From contig NC_090319.1 in assembly GCF_040869045.1 (NCBI RefSeq), positions 228,570,490 to 228,634,489 on the forward strand: a stretch of 64,000 nt of DNA, in the 5' to 3' direction. The stretch is from Eurosta solidaginis (lineage: Eukaryota; Arthropoda; Insecta; Diptera; Tephritidae). Shown here piece by piece: positions 1-10,671 of the stretch (positions within the stretch are counted from its first letter, which is position 1; the number at the start of each line of letters is the position of its first letter). Below the pieces are notes generated by a model. That model ran no database searches. It was not told the origin of the DNA and was given only the letters and a program-made list of their open reading frames with translations. The position numbers and the translations under genes are program-made.

Positions 1-2
1 GG

Positions 3-975
3 CAGAATTACTTCTGGTCGCAGCAGGCTAAGGACGTCAGGGACTACGTCCAGCGTTGTGACATCTGCAAAACGGTAAAACCCACCAATCAGCAGTCGAG
101 ACCACCTATAGGGAGTACCTTTGAATCCGAAAGGCCATTTCAACGGTTGTATTGCGACTTTCTAGGGCCGTATCCGAGATCTAAGCGGCGAAATCAATTT
201 CTTTTCATAGTACTAGACCATTTTTCAAAATACGTTTGGCTAAAGCCCATGCAGAGAGCTACCACTGTTAACGTTATAAATTACTTCGCTTCAGAAATTT
301 TTCCGGCTGTAGGGGTCCCGGAGTTTATTCACAGTGACAATGGTAAACAGTTTATCTCGAAGGAAATGAACCAATTTTTTGCAAACTACGGGGTGACGCA
401 CGTGAGGACGGGGCTATATTCTCCCCAAGCGAACGCATCCGAACGCGTCAATAGAGAAATTGTTTCAAAAATTAGGATTTTCCTGAAAGATAAACCTGAC
501 CATACCGATTGGGATAGGCATATACCCGAGATTTTATCAGTTTTGAGAAGTGATTTTCATACGGCGATTCAGTGTTCTCCATACTTTGCATTATATGGCC
601 AAAATATGGTCCAGCATGCCTCAACGTACAACATTTTAGGGAAACTCGGCAGCCTTCGAGAAGACCAGGTTACGGTAGTAAGCCGAGCTGACTAATATTC
701 GTGAGCAGATCCGTAGAAATTTAGATCAGGCCAAGGATATGGGAGTAACCACCTATAACAAGCGCTCGAGACAAGTCAACTATAAGGAAGGTCAGGAAGT
801 TTTTCGGAGAAACTTTGCCTTAAGTAATTTCAAACAGGGCATTAACGCCAAATTCCTACCCAAATACCTGAAGTGTCGCGTGCTTCGAAAAATAGGCAAT
901 GCACTGTATGATCTCGAAGACCTAAACGGGAAACTGATAGGTCGCTTTCACGCTTCGGACATTCGCCCGCAATGA
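3..975 (+). pseudogene. Ty3/Gypsy integrase, 3' end of pol
   Basis: The reading frame is open at the window edge and starts within the integrase zinc-binding region: a CDIC pair follows YFW at about codon 20. The catalytic core follows, with the first Asp in CDFLGPYP, the second in HSDNGKQF and the Glu in SERVNRE. Near base 690 the frame shifts by one base. The C-terminal DNA-binding/linker part then continues at 696-975 and ends in SDIRPQ-stop. Integrase inserts the element cDNA into the host chromosome. The C-terminal part closely resembles the end of the integrase at 16.1-16.24 kb (shared GQEV and NFA.SN), so both belong to one family. The frameshift makes this copy inactive. It is the 3' end of an element lying mostly left of the window. 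Confidence 0.9.
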
Positions 976-2276
976 ACCAGAAAACGTTTCCTTGCCAATT
1001 TACAATTTGATTTTTTTTTCTATACCCACCAATTGGACCTTTTTTCTGGGCGTTTTGGCGGTCGGGGACATCTCGCCCAGTATTCTCCCCGAGCACTGAC
1101 CTCATGGGATGTTCACACGCGTACTCACCGAGGACCGTGAACACCCCGGCAGTCCACACTTAGGTCGGACTAGCCTTTCGGAGTTTGGACGAGTTCTCCA
1201 GATCAAAATGTCTACACTTTTGTTTTGCATTCTTGTGGGAGCGATACCCACTAGAAATCATCTTTCGGGGTTTTGACGAGTTCTCCATAACAAATGTCTA
1301 ATTGCCGCAAAGCCCATATAACTAGGAAACAGAAATTATTCCCAACTTGACTTAATTTTTTTTTGATAGACCTATGTTGCCCGGCTAGCTTCGTAGTAGG
1401 ACTTTGAGACTCTTATCTCAGGGGTGAGTCGTGCCCCACGTCGCTTGTCGTCGGAGACCCCTGGCAGTAGCTTCCCACAGATGATCCGGTTTCCTGTTCG
1501 CTCCATCGTCGGGCCTTCTAAGCGAAGCAGGTTTGTTACGGTCTGCTGCTACGGTATATGGCTGCGATCCACTTGGGAGCGTGTTCACGGGAACACACCT
1601 AGCGATGTGGCGAAGGTTGCGAGGAAAAATATCGAAAAGAAGGAAGAGACAGACCGGCCATGACTAAGAAAAAATTTTGCTTGCTACCATGAGTTTCCGC
1701 CCGATACACACGAAAAAACGAGAAAAACTCATAAAAAAAGAAAATTACAGATTTTATTAAAATTCGGGCGCAAAATTATAAAAATAGTGGAAGTATTATT
1801 TTAAAAATACTATTACTACAATTTCGATAAATTCGTTGAAAGGTATTTGAAGAAAAAGCAACAAAAGGGACGGTTGAACGCGAAGCGCATACAGACAGTT
1901 TATTCTCATCGGTGTACAATAAATGCTATAACCGGACTGGAATTGCAGTTGGAAGAATTACGTATTATGGTTATTTGGAAGGAACTAATGTATAGAATTT
2001 CATTGATCATTGACTTCTGTTTGGACTGAAAGTGGAGCAATTTAATAAAATAGCTTAATCGTTGTGTGATAAACCTTAACAAACATACATTATAACTGTG
2101 GGGATGTCCATCCAAATTTTGTGAAAAAGTTACATACTTATACCTATAAAACATTCTGACGATTGCATGCCCAACACCTGGCTTTGTTTACATCTGCAAA
2201 GTTTTATTAAAATTACTTGAAATGATCAGTCTCCGGTGACAGTATCAAATCATCGTCACCAAGCATAAAAACACAC
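976..2276. other. Noncoding 3' flank / probable LTR start of the Gypsy fragment
   Basis: No coding region is supported; short ORFs here lack family motifs. A purine-rich run ends at about 1663, followed by TGACTAAG, which could be the start of a long 3' LTR. No second LTR copy is in the window, so this boundary is a guess. Confidence 0.4.
1169..1300 (+). repeat. Imperfect direct repeat, about 50 bp, two copies
   Basis: Copies at about 1169-1216 and 1250-1300 share ACTAG, CTTTCGG, GACGAGTTCTCCA and AATGTCTA in the same order. They lie in the noncoding DNA after the Gypsy pol stop. Duplicated blocks like this are common in LTR-retrotransposon 3' regions; no function is visible. Confidence 0.7.
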
Positions 2277-2591
2277 GTATATAAAGCAAAGCAACTAATC
2301 CACACCAAAGGACCAATCTTAGTCAACCGCAACCACGCAATTGTTTTTCGTAGTAACATAAGGACAATTAAGAAACGGCAGCAGTACGCGGCAGCGTAAC
2401 ACCACGAACGCCCAAGATTAGCACCAAGTCATCAAGATCGTAAAGGTCAACACGAAGTTATATTGCCACCAGGTTCATTTGATCACCTCGGACCAGAGCG
2501 CAACAACCACGAACAGTACCAACACCAACCTGCAACGACAACGACAACGGCAGAGCCAACACCAATGGCCTGCAACCTGACTTGGGTGAGT
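2277..2591 (+). promoter_or_regulatory. TATA box, CA-rich leader exon and splice donor
   Basis: GTATATAAAG at 2277-2286 is a good TATA box. It is followed by about 270 bases unlike the AT-rich surroundings, rich in CAACCACGA-type codon-free sequence. A strong donor, GTGAGT, lies at 2586-2591. The same arrangement (CA-rich exon then donor) occurs at 20.95-21.16 kb downstream of a BEL/Pao element. It could be the R/U5 part of an LTR that supplies a spliced leader, or a host 5' exon. No coding sequence is claimed. Confidence 0.4.
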
Positions 2592-3780
2592 TCGTTCCAA
2601 AACATAAGTAATAATAATAAACAGAAAATGGAATTTTTGAATTAGAAAGCTTAGAAGTTGACAAAAAGAAGAAAATTATACTTAACTTAATTGAACACAA
2701 TCTAATTAAATAATGCTAGTAATTACATTAATATATAATACATACAACTGTAGGGAGCAGGAATAGGAGGAGCAGTAAGAAAATGTGTAGTATATAGCAT
2801 AAACATGCATAATTGTACAATGAAATGGCAAAGCAAAAGCACAAGTATAGCGACAGTTCGAAAACAATATTCTAGCGTTTAAGTGTGCAAATATAAGCAA
2901 ACAAAAATCTATACATGCATACATACATATATAGTAGCAAATGCAACTAATATACATATATAAAGATAACATACAACAACCAGAGTAAATAAGTATTTAC
3001 GGAAATTTGAGTTAAATCAATTGCATCAATTTGCATTAGATCAGATAAGTTCAGAAATCAATAAGTGAAGGCGTAACGTAATTAAAATATACAAACATAC
3101 ATACAAAAATAAGAAAGGTGCGTAGGAGTTGAATTTGTTGTAAATCGAATTATATTATTATATATATTCAAAAGCGGTAACAAATTATTAAAAGGACATA
3201 ACTAAATAAAGAAGATAAAGTTAAAAATATGCTAACTTTACAACAGATACTAAAACGACTTTATTAATACACGGAAATAGTATATTATAAAACATACCTA
3301 CATATACATAAATTTAAGAAAGTTAAATGTCAGCAAGCTTTCATACAACTTGCAAGAATATAAGTATGTCTACTAGTATATGAGCAAACGGAATGCATAT
3401 ATATATACATACATATAAAAGAAAAAGAAAATAAATTATAAACCTAAAATCAGCGCGCGTATATAAACGAAATAACGAATATAATTTAAAATAAAATCAG
3501 GTTAAAGTAAATTAGAATAAAACTACATTAAAATCAATTAAAGCGAAATAAATAAATAGAGTAAATAAATAAGACAATAAATACCTTAATACGTGAATAA
3601 ATACAATAAATCAATAAAATAAAATAAGATAAAACCCCATAAATAAAATTAATTATTAGCAAAACCAAAAGGCAATTATAAATGAATAGCAATTGGAAAG
3701 GGTAATACAACTAGCTAAACTTAAACTAAATAACTAAGAACAGGTTAGGAAAAGAAAAGAAAGGAATTCAAAGTAAATTT
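2592..3780. other. A-rich, T-poor noncoding tract
   Basis: About 1.2 kb in which the plus strand is dominated by A, with few G or C and long stretches of AATAAAT- and ACATACAT-like simple sequence. No gene or RNA is supported. It may be the remainder of a long LTR or the untranslated leader of an element. Confidence 0.5.
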
Positions 3781-4654
3781 TTTTTTGGCTCTAATAGTTT
3801 TGCGTTCGGTAGTTAACCTAAACCTCTGATATGGTATTTTATTTCTTTGGAGCCTTTTGCATATTTATACATACCAGCAATTTTGAGGAAATTTTTCAAT
3901 TTTATTTAATTATTTTGAGATTTTTTTTTCCCTTTAATAAAAGTGCGTAAAGCACCAAAATGTAAAATCAGTAGTTAGGGTAACTTATAAATAATAGAAA
4001 ATATTTCAACATTTTCGTATTTCTAGTATACCTCTGTCTTAATAATGACTTGTGAATAAATTTTGTAATCTAAATGGGAATGCTGGCGTCTACGTTATTT
4101 AGAAGGCACTAGGTAGGCATACAGGTAAGGGGCCACCGAAATTTAGGTGCGTCGGTGGCCATGGATTTTGAGGGTGGGTATAAGCACCGGGCGTCGCAAC
4201 ACCACCCGCGGCGCCCCCCTATGTATATTCGGCCCTTTTCTTTTTTACTTTTAATTTTTTCAGCTTTTTTGTTATTATTTAATTTTTCAGCGTTTCTGTT
4301 GAGTTTGATTTAAACTGTTAGTAACCGGTCATCTCCGGTTCGGTAATTTTTTTTTGCGGTTATTTTTTGAATTTTAAATTTTTGAATTTTTTTTGAATTT
4401 AGATTTTGAATGTCAACGGTCTGTCCGTAACATCCGGTTCGGCCGGATGTCGTTTTATTTTGAGTTTTTAAGCGTTTTGAGTTGTCTCTGCGCTTCTGTT
4501 AGGTTTTTTTTTGAATTTGACAGCTGCTCGTTTTGATAGGCATGATAGGAACTTTTCTCTGTTTATGGCGCAGGAACAGTAAGGTTGGCAAGGACCCGCC
4601 CCAGCCGACAATGACTAGCCACTGTGCACCACTACATCATGCCGACCGCCTTCC
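3781..4654. other. T-rich noncoding spacer with two perfect short hairpins
   Basis: No coding region. GGCCACCGA at 4131-4139 pairs with TCGGTGGCC at 4152-4160, and ACATCCGG at 4430-4437 pairs with CCGGATGT at 4443-4450. The composition changes abruptly at about 4655, where the minus-strand BEL/Pao coding homology is cut off. Confidence 0.5.
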
Positions 4655-5735
4655 TTACTGATTCCACTGTAGATGCGTTTCCATAACAAATAGGACCGCA
4701 CCACACAGTTCTAAGCGCGGCAGGCTCACTGTTTGCAAAGGTGCTACTTTTGTTTTAGAAAAGAGAAGATGACATGAGACTTTTTCATCCGATTGACAAC
4801 GTATATATACAGTTGCGCGATATGCTTTCTTGGAGGCATCGCAAAAGCCGTGAATTTGGATGTTTTGATATGGAGGAAACTCAGTCCATCTGGGTATTCG
4901 AAGCTTTCCGATAACCGGTAGGTCGGATACGAATAGAATCCACTTTTGGAGGGAGGGTGGTTGGACACATTCGTCCCATTCAGTATCTTCTAACCATATC
5001 TGCTGTAGCAATATCTTTTCCTGAATCAGAATAGGCGCGAGCCACCCTGCGAGATCGAAAAGTTTCGAAACCGAAGATAAGATTTGCCTTTTAGTCGCCT
5101 GAGAAGGTACTTGAGTGGGTTCTATGGTATACGAAAAGGAATTGTTTAATGCATTCCATCTAATGCCAAGGGTTTTTGTTGAACTTGAGCAATCAAATTT
5201 CAAGAAGTCGGAGTCAAGCAAGTCTTCGGTTGCAATATGGACAAGAAGCTCTGTATGGTTGGCTGTGATTTTCCTGAGGGGGAATCCCGCGGAGTTTAAA
5301 CAATGAATGGTTTGGAATTGGGCTTGCATGCAGGAGCGAAGGTCATGTCCTCCAGACAAGATGTCGTCAACGTAAGTTTCTTTGGTGAGAATTCGCTCAG
5401 CTATAGGGTAGGATTCCCTCAAGTCCTTTGCCAACAGGTGTAATGTTCGGATAGCCAGGTATGGCGCACAGTTCACTCAAAATGTTACGGTTTTTAAGGC
5501 GAAATCGGTAGGTTTTGTGTCATGGCTTCGACGAAAAAGAACTCTGATACTGCTGGTCGTCCTCATGTAGGAGGATCTGACGGTACATTTTTTGAATGTC
5601 GCCATTGAATACATATCTATAAAGACGCCAGTTGAGAATGACGAACATAAGGTCGGTTTGCAACGTAGGGCCTATGTGGAGGATATCGTTCAATGACGTG
5701 CCTGAAGACGTCGGCTTGGAGGCGTTAAAAACCAC
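4655..5735 (-). pseudogene. BEL/Pao reverse transcriptase and RNase H
   Basis: The reverse transcriptase/RNase H part of a BEL/Pao polyprotein, which copies element RNA into DNA. Fragment 5735-5520 carries VFNASKP and the start of the palm (FNGDIQKMYRQ). Fragment 5476-4655 carries the catalytic motif YVDDILSGG, the thumb (KFDCSSSTKTLGIRW) and the beginning of RNase H (GFCDASKKAY, LPRLELCGA). The two fragments are out of frame, with damage near 5480-5520. Coding similarity ends at 4655 within RNase H. The YVDD residues are intact although the frame is broken. Family assignment is strong; the exact clade is not resolved. Confidence 0.9.
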
Positions 5736-5865
5736 TCTGACTTGGTGGATGCACTGTCCGGTTTCACTATCGAATGGTGAGGAAGATAATACGAAAAATA
5801 CTTTTCGTTTTGATGGGTTTCTTAGGGAGAAGTCGGTTTCATATGTTTCAGGGCTAGATATTCTT

Positions 5866-6652
5866 CTAGTACATGATTATATTCAGATTCAAGGAGCGGA
5901 GTTTTTTGGGCATGTGTTTCATACGAATCGCTTGTTTCATCGCCTGCGACCGAGACGAACCGAGAGAAATCTGGAATGGGAACCCTGCTTTGAAGGGGAG
6001 GCGTACGACGTTACGTCCATTGGCTTCTCGGTATGTGGGTTCTTGATAGAACGACTCACACGCACGGTCTTCCTCGGATGGGAGATGTGATTCAGCGACT
6101 TCCTCTAATTCCCAGAAACATTTCAGCTGGAAGCTCAGATCCTCGTTTGAAACTGTTGTGGCATGGGTATGAAATGTAGAGCATTGGGTGGAGGTCAGTG
6201 GTTCGCTCAGATACCACCCGAAAACTGTATTTTGCGCAAGCAAACTCCCAAAAACTCCATGTCTCATTCCCTGTAGGAGGATCTGGGGTATAAGGTCACT
6301 GCCAATGACGAGATCAATGGGACCGGGTGTATAAAAGTATGGATCCGCAAGATCTAACTCCTGAATGATTTGGTTTTGATAGTTTAAAGGAGGGAAGAAA
6401 GCTGGTCAGCTGTTTTAAGACTATGACGTTGGTATGGATACGGGCGTGATTGAATTTCGGTACCAACGTGAGTTGACAGACACGATCGGCGTTTTCTACT
6501 ACTTTTCCGCCAATCCCCGTGACTGAGAAGTTTTCTTTATAGGTGGGTAGTTGTAAACGGTGTTGTATTTTTTCGGACACAAAGATTTTTTGTGAACTTT
6601 GATCGATGAGTGCTCGTAGCTTGAAGATAGAACCGTTGTGTTCGATGCTCAC
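5866..6652 (-). pseudogene. BEL/Pao aspartic protease and protease-RT linker
   Basis: Fragment 6652-6314 is the retropepsin-like domain that cleaves the polyprotein. It contains FKLRALIDQSSQ, where the usual active-site loop is DQGSQ, so the glycine has been lost. Flap-like GIGGKVV follows. Fragment 6267-5866 carries the region typical of Pao elements between protease and RT (NTVFGWYLSEP, FWELEEV, RNVVRLPFKAGFP). The equivalent region on the plus strand at 16.24-17.16 kb has the normal glycine. Frames differ between the two fragments. Confidence 0.85.
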
Positions 6653-6713
6653 TAGGGCGGTGGGAAGGAGTGTTTTCTCGTTGTTGGTGGAGAAATTAGC
6701 CTGAACTTCGAAG

Positions 6714-7983
6714 TCAGGTTTTGTGGGAGAAGGAGACTTCCCAACTGTCCTCGTTTAGGTTGAAGATTGGATGTCTGGGCTCTTGGGAATATTCGGTGTG
6801 TAATAGATTGGTTGCCTTTTTTGCGGATGTGCTAGGCGTAGCGTTTGATTCGGGCTGGTTGGTTAAGGGAGGGTGTAACAAGATGTGATGGTTTTTCTTA
6901 CAGTGCAGACATCGGAAGGCGCTGGGACAGTTGGTAGATGAATGGTTGTAAGCGAAGCAATTCGTGCAAAACCGGATATCCTTCACAAATTTGGTACGCC
7001 TAATTTTCGGTATTCGGGGCAAGATTTCAAGGGATGACTGTCGTTGCATAAACTACAAGTAAACGCAAGTTTTTCTTGAGAGTGATAGATTGGATTTTAG
7101 GAGAGGATTTCGATGGGAACGAAGTGCGTGATTTAGTGTCTCTATATTCATGTAGGCGTTCAACTACTTCGTACCGCTTGGTCAGAAACTGGTTCATCTG
7201 GGACCAGTTAGGAAGTTCCTTCCTAGATTCGAGAGACTACTCTCACAGAGACAGCGTTTCCTCTGGTAGCTTTGAGGAACATAAATAAATTAAAATGGGG
7301 TCCCACTCGGAAACGGAAATTCCTTGCATCTTTAGGATCACAAGACAATCATTGATGGTGTTCTATATCTTTTGAATTCCTTCGCTACTCTCCGAGGTAG
7401 CTTGAGGAATGTTGAAAAGCAATTTCAATTGTTTATCTATTAAGATTCGTTTGTTTTCGAATCGGGCTTTTAGCGCTTCCCGTGCTAATGAAAAATTGTC
7501 ATCGGACAAAGGGTACTGCTTTACGATCGCGCCTGCCTTTCCTCGAGTTTTATTTCGCAAGTGATAAAGTTTCTGTACGCGAGTCAGTTTGGGATGGTTG
7601 AGGTAAACGTCCGTGAACATATCACGAAAGGATGGCCACTCCTCATAGCTACCGTAAAAGATTTCTGTATCACACGGTGCCACCTTGAAACACGACACCG
7701 ACCTTGGATCGAAAGGCAGAGACTGACGTGAGGTATTGCCTGGCCCTGTTGGATTCCCATGGGAGGTATTGCCGGACTCTGATGAATTCCCACGGAGGAT
7801 TTTTAATTGATCCAATATATGTGATTTACAGATGTAGAAAGAGTCAGCACAAATTTGAAATTTGTTGTGGGCTTCCTCTTCAAACTCTCCAGAAACTGCG
7901 CTGTCCTCAGCTATGCATACGTTTTCATAGGCGTTTTTTAACGAAGCCCAGCGACCGTTGAGGTCCTCTAACTTAACCTCCAA
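6714..7983 (-). pseudogene. BEL/Pao Gag with zinc knuckles
   Basis: The structural protein that packages element RNA. The first open part (7983-7363) starts at a minus-strand ATG, has a helical N-terminal region and then the BEL/Pao capsid core (YGSYEEWPSFRDMF, LYHLRNKTRGKA). Homology continues through 7362-7050 with in-frame stops (SEWDPIL, LPNWSQMNQF). The nucleocapsid part at 7049-6714 shows FCTNCFAYNHSSTNC, a CCHC knuckle, followed by a partial second one (CLHCKKNHH). Several stops and frame changes make it non-functional. Confidence 0.85.
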
Positions 7984-9310
7984 TAGAGAGTCCGTTTAGT
8001 CATCAGGATCTTCCTTTTAAAATTGGTGCAAAATTTCACCACATTGTTGGAGTTGAAAATAAATTTGGACATGATTTCTGTTGAAGAAGGCATGATTGGA
8101 GACGGTATCAAGGGTTTGATTTGATAAAAAATGACCAGGAAGACAAGCTAGGTGGAGATTATTTTAGTTCACAATTGGTATTGTGCGCGAAGATTCGGGT
8201 TTAGAAACTTCAACACTACAGACGCAAGCCAAGAGACACTTATTTGGAGATTGGACTTTCCGTCTGTCGGTCAGAGGGATAACGATTCTTCGAAAACGAA
8301 TGGGCACTTAATCGGTTTTGCACTGCTCACGAAGAGATTCACCAAAAGAGATTAATCAATGTTAATTATGGAATGCCCCACAACCCAAGATAAGCGGGGT
8401 TTTCAAAGATGTTTTGGTTGGACGCAAGCAACGTAATAACGCGTTTATTCGCGTGCTGGATTGCGCAAGATGTAAGATTGTTGGTGCTTGGAGTGTGTAA
8501 CACATTCATACAAACCGGCGTTTCTATGTATATGCACCTCGGCAACTAGTGGTGTTGTATGTACATATATACGTGAGTCCGTTTTTGGAAAAAACTCAAA
8601 TAGAAACGTTGTGAGGTTTAGAAAGACTTTATATATATACATATATTGAGCTTTATTAATATTCTTAGACGCAAGCTAATTAAAGGGATTTTTTGGTGGG
8701 TAACCCCCGGTGGTAGAAGTAAATGTTCATATGTACATGTGTGTATGTGATAGACCGCCAAAGGGGGAGATAGGCTGCCGTCGCTGCTAGCGCAAGCGCA
8801 AGCGACGATCGAAAAAACAGATGAAAATGTGTCACGCTATTCGCAAAATAGCGGACTGGAATTCCGTATGTATATATATATCTATATATATATATATAAC
8901 CGTATAAAAATAACTGTTAAATATACGGGCTTGGTGGCAAATGTATTTTTTTCGGAAGAAAACTGAACTGCTACTTACGTGCGTATCCTCACGGTTCGCA
9001 TGATTTTGTTGGGGCTATTTTCAGCTGTAGGAGCGTTCTTCTTTGCAGGGTTGTATGTGCGCGTTTCTTTAATTTGCAAAATAATTTGCACCGCTGGGTT
9101 GCAAAGGCGTGTGGAAACACTTGAGGTTTGGGGAAACTTCGTTAAAAATCTAATTATTAGAACTTTTTACACTTTCACTTTGGTTCGTGAACACACGCGC
9201 ATGGAAAATTTTCGAGTGAAAAAGTTAGCGATGGGGCGATAGCAATATATGAACAGTGTTGTGTACTTCTGGCGTTGCCACTGATTCAAATTTGGCTCGC
9301 AAGGACAAAA
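7984..9310 (-). other. Noncoding leader of the minus-strand BEL/Pao, with PBS-like site
   Basis: No coding region is supported. On the minus strand, TTTTGTCCTTGCGAGCC (rc of about 9294-9310) looks like the sequence that follows BEL/Pao 5' LTRs and serves as primer-binding region; this is from memory of the family, not a search. A (TA)n microsatellite lies at about 8870-8900. The heptamer-like CGCAAG recurs at least five times here. Confidence 0.4.
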
Positions 9311-10123
9311 TGTTTAACGCATTGACGCAAATGGATTTGAATTCAACTCTAATTCATTTATTGAATTTAATGCTTAAAACTAACAATTGAAAATTAAAGG
9401 CTGATATTTCACACAGCAAATACGATGATGTAAAAAATAATTCCACAATAGGAAGAAAATTTTATAAAATTAAACTTGAATCGTTAAGTTGAATAGTATA
9501 ACTCGGGATTTTGATCCGGCTTGCGACCGCGCAAGGGCTAGGTGGGGTTCGAGAACCAATCTCAGGCGAGGATGGTGATGACCGCGCAAGGGTTAGATTG
9601 AGCTATGGGATTACCGCAGCGCAAGTGCTACCTCGGATGATTTTATATGGAAAGATATGACTTACGGTTTTGGGATAATACTTCCTTTTCGTTTCCCCTG
9701 GAGTTGGATGTGGCGTGGGTGATGACGTTCGTACTCGCTCCGGAGTTGATGATCCAATGCAAATTTTATAAAAGTAGATGATATTGGTTGATGATAAGTG
9801 TTCAGTGTTCCACGTAAACAAGAGAAAGAGTTAATTCATTGCACTTGTATTTATAACATGAATTAGTGATGGAAAGCAATTCCAACACTGTTAACTGGAA
9901 GCACAGGATGGCAACTCCAGTCCACTCTACCGCCAGGGTTGTACGAACGCAAGTCATAACTAGTGAATTGAACGCAAGTCACTTGGAGAAGTGATCGCAA
10001 GTCACAGATGGGTGGTTAGGTGAACGCAAGTCACGGAACCTTTGCCTATTTAAGTGAACGCAAGTCACTTAAACAAATATAATTGAAGTGTACGTCATCA
10101 TTAAACCCTCAACACTGGATGCA
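9311..10123 (-). mobile_element. Probable 5' LTR of the minus-strand BEL/Pao
   Basis: The inner edge reads AAACA on the minus strand immediately before the PBS-like sequence, as expected for an LTR ending in CA. The outer edge is uncertain; a TG dinucleotide on the minus strand occurs near 10120. No second LTR copy is present for comparison. The region holds the CGCAAG-based repeat array described separately. Confidence 0.35.
9945..10068. repeat. Five-copy array of GAACGCAAGTCAC
   Basis: Copies at 9945-9957 (last base differs), 9970-9982, 9993-10005 (GATCGC variant), 10022-10034 and 10056-10068. Starts are spaced 25, 23, 29 and 34 bases. Several copies sit inside a wider GTGA...TCAC inverted frame. 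Related CCGCGCAAGGG motifs occur at 9527 and 9582 and GCAGCGCAAGTG at 9616. Confidence 0.85.
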
Positions 10124-10671
10124 TAGACTGAGTTGAAAAAAAATACAAGTTGGTCGAATTTCGACCACAGGCGATACTAGTATTTATTATTATTGGTCCC
10201 TGTTTTTAAATGCTTCCAGCAAGAAAATTAATGGTTCTAGAGAAATTTCGCAAACAATTTAATGAGCTTTCCGAAACTGCATTACATTGCAAAAACAAAT
10301 AATTACAACCTTAGTTTTTGTAATCACCTCAATGTGTCAGATGATACAGATTCCGTTCGAACTGAGTTATATAGGTATACACATACAAGGCTACTCATAG
10401 TTTTGTACTTCAAGTTTTAGAAACCCTACAACAAACCTTATTTTCTTTCATGGACCTAAGGTAAAATAATCATCTCACAACAATTTTTTTTGAAATACTA
10501 TCTTACAAGGGTTTAAACATACAATTTTGTTTACATAAAATTCGTTTTTAGAATCTTTTTCCAAATCATAAACATATGAGCTGTCGTTGAGTTCATATAC
10601 AACATATAATATATTTAGTTTTTTTTTTGTTTGAAAAGGTTTGTTTAATATTTTTTTATACATATATAATC
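10124..10671. other. Noncoding spacer before the RING-Gag Gypsy
   Basis: AT-rich, no coding region, and no clear LTR or primer-binding site. The 5' LTR of the following Gypsy element is absent or unrecognisable, so the element appears truncated at its 5' end. Confidence 0.5.

Larger units (their letters stand above)
4655..10123 (-). mobile_element. Degraded BEL/Pao LTR retrotransposon (minus strand)
   Basis: Read on the minus strand, the order is LTR-like DNA (about 10123-9311), PBS-like sequence, leader, Gag with zinc knuckles, aspartic protease, reverse transcriptase and RNase H. Homology stops at 4655 before any integrase, so the 3' part and 3' LTR are missing. The Pao-type protease, the FWELEE linker and the YVDD RT motif identify BEL/Pao. 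Every domain is interrupted by frameshifts or stops. Confidence 0.85.

Noticed and set aside
842..1159. 105-codon minus-strand ORF
   Set aside because: Overlaps the real integrase C-terminus on the plus strand and has no family motif.
1424..1663. 79-codon plus-strand ORF
   Set aside because: No motif, Arg/Ser-rich by composition; sits in the noncoding flank of a Gypsy fragment.
4082..4225. Short GC-rich block as a separate gene or ncRNA
   Set aside because: Only a 9-bp hairpin and local GC rise; nothing supports a defined RNA.
5632..6090. 152-codon plus-strand ORF
   Set aside because: Antisense shadow of the BEL/Pao RT and linker on the minus strand.
9945..10068. CRISPR-like array
   Set aside because: Repeats are only 13 bases with short unequal spacers in a eukaryotic LTR-like region; no CRISPR features.
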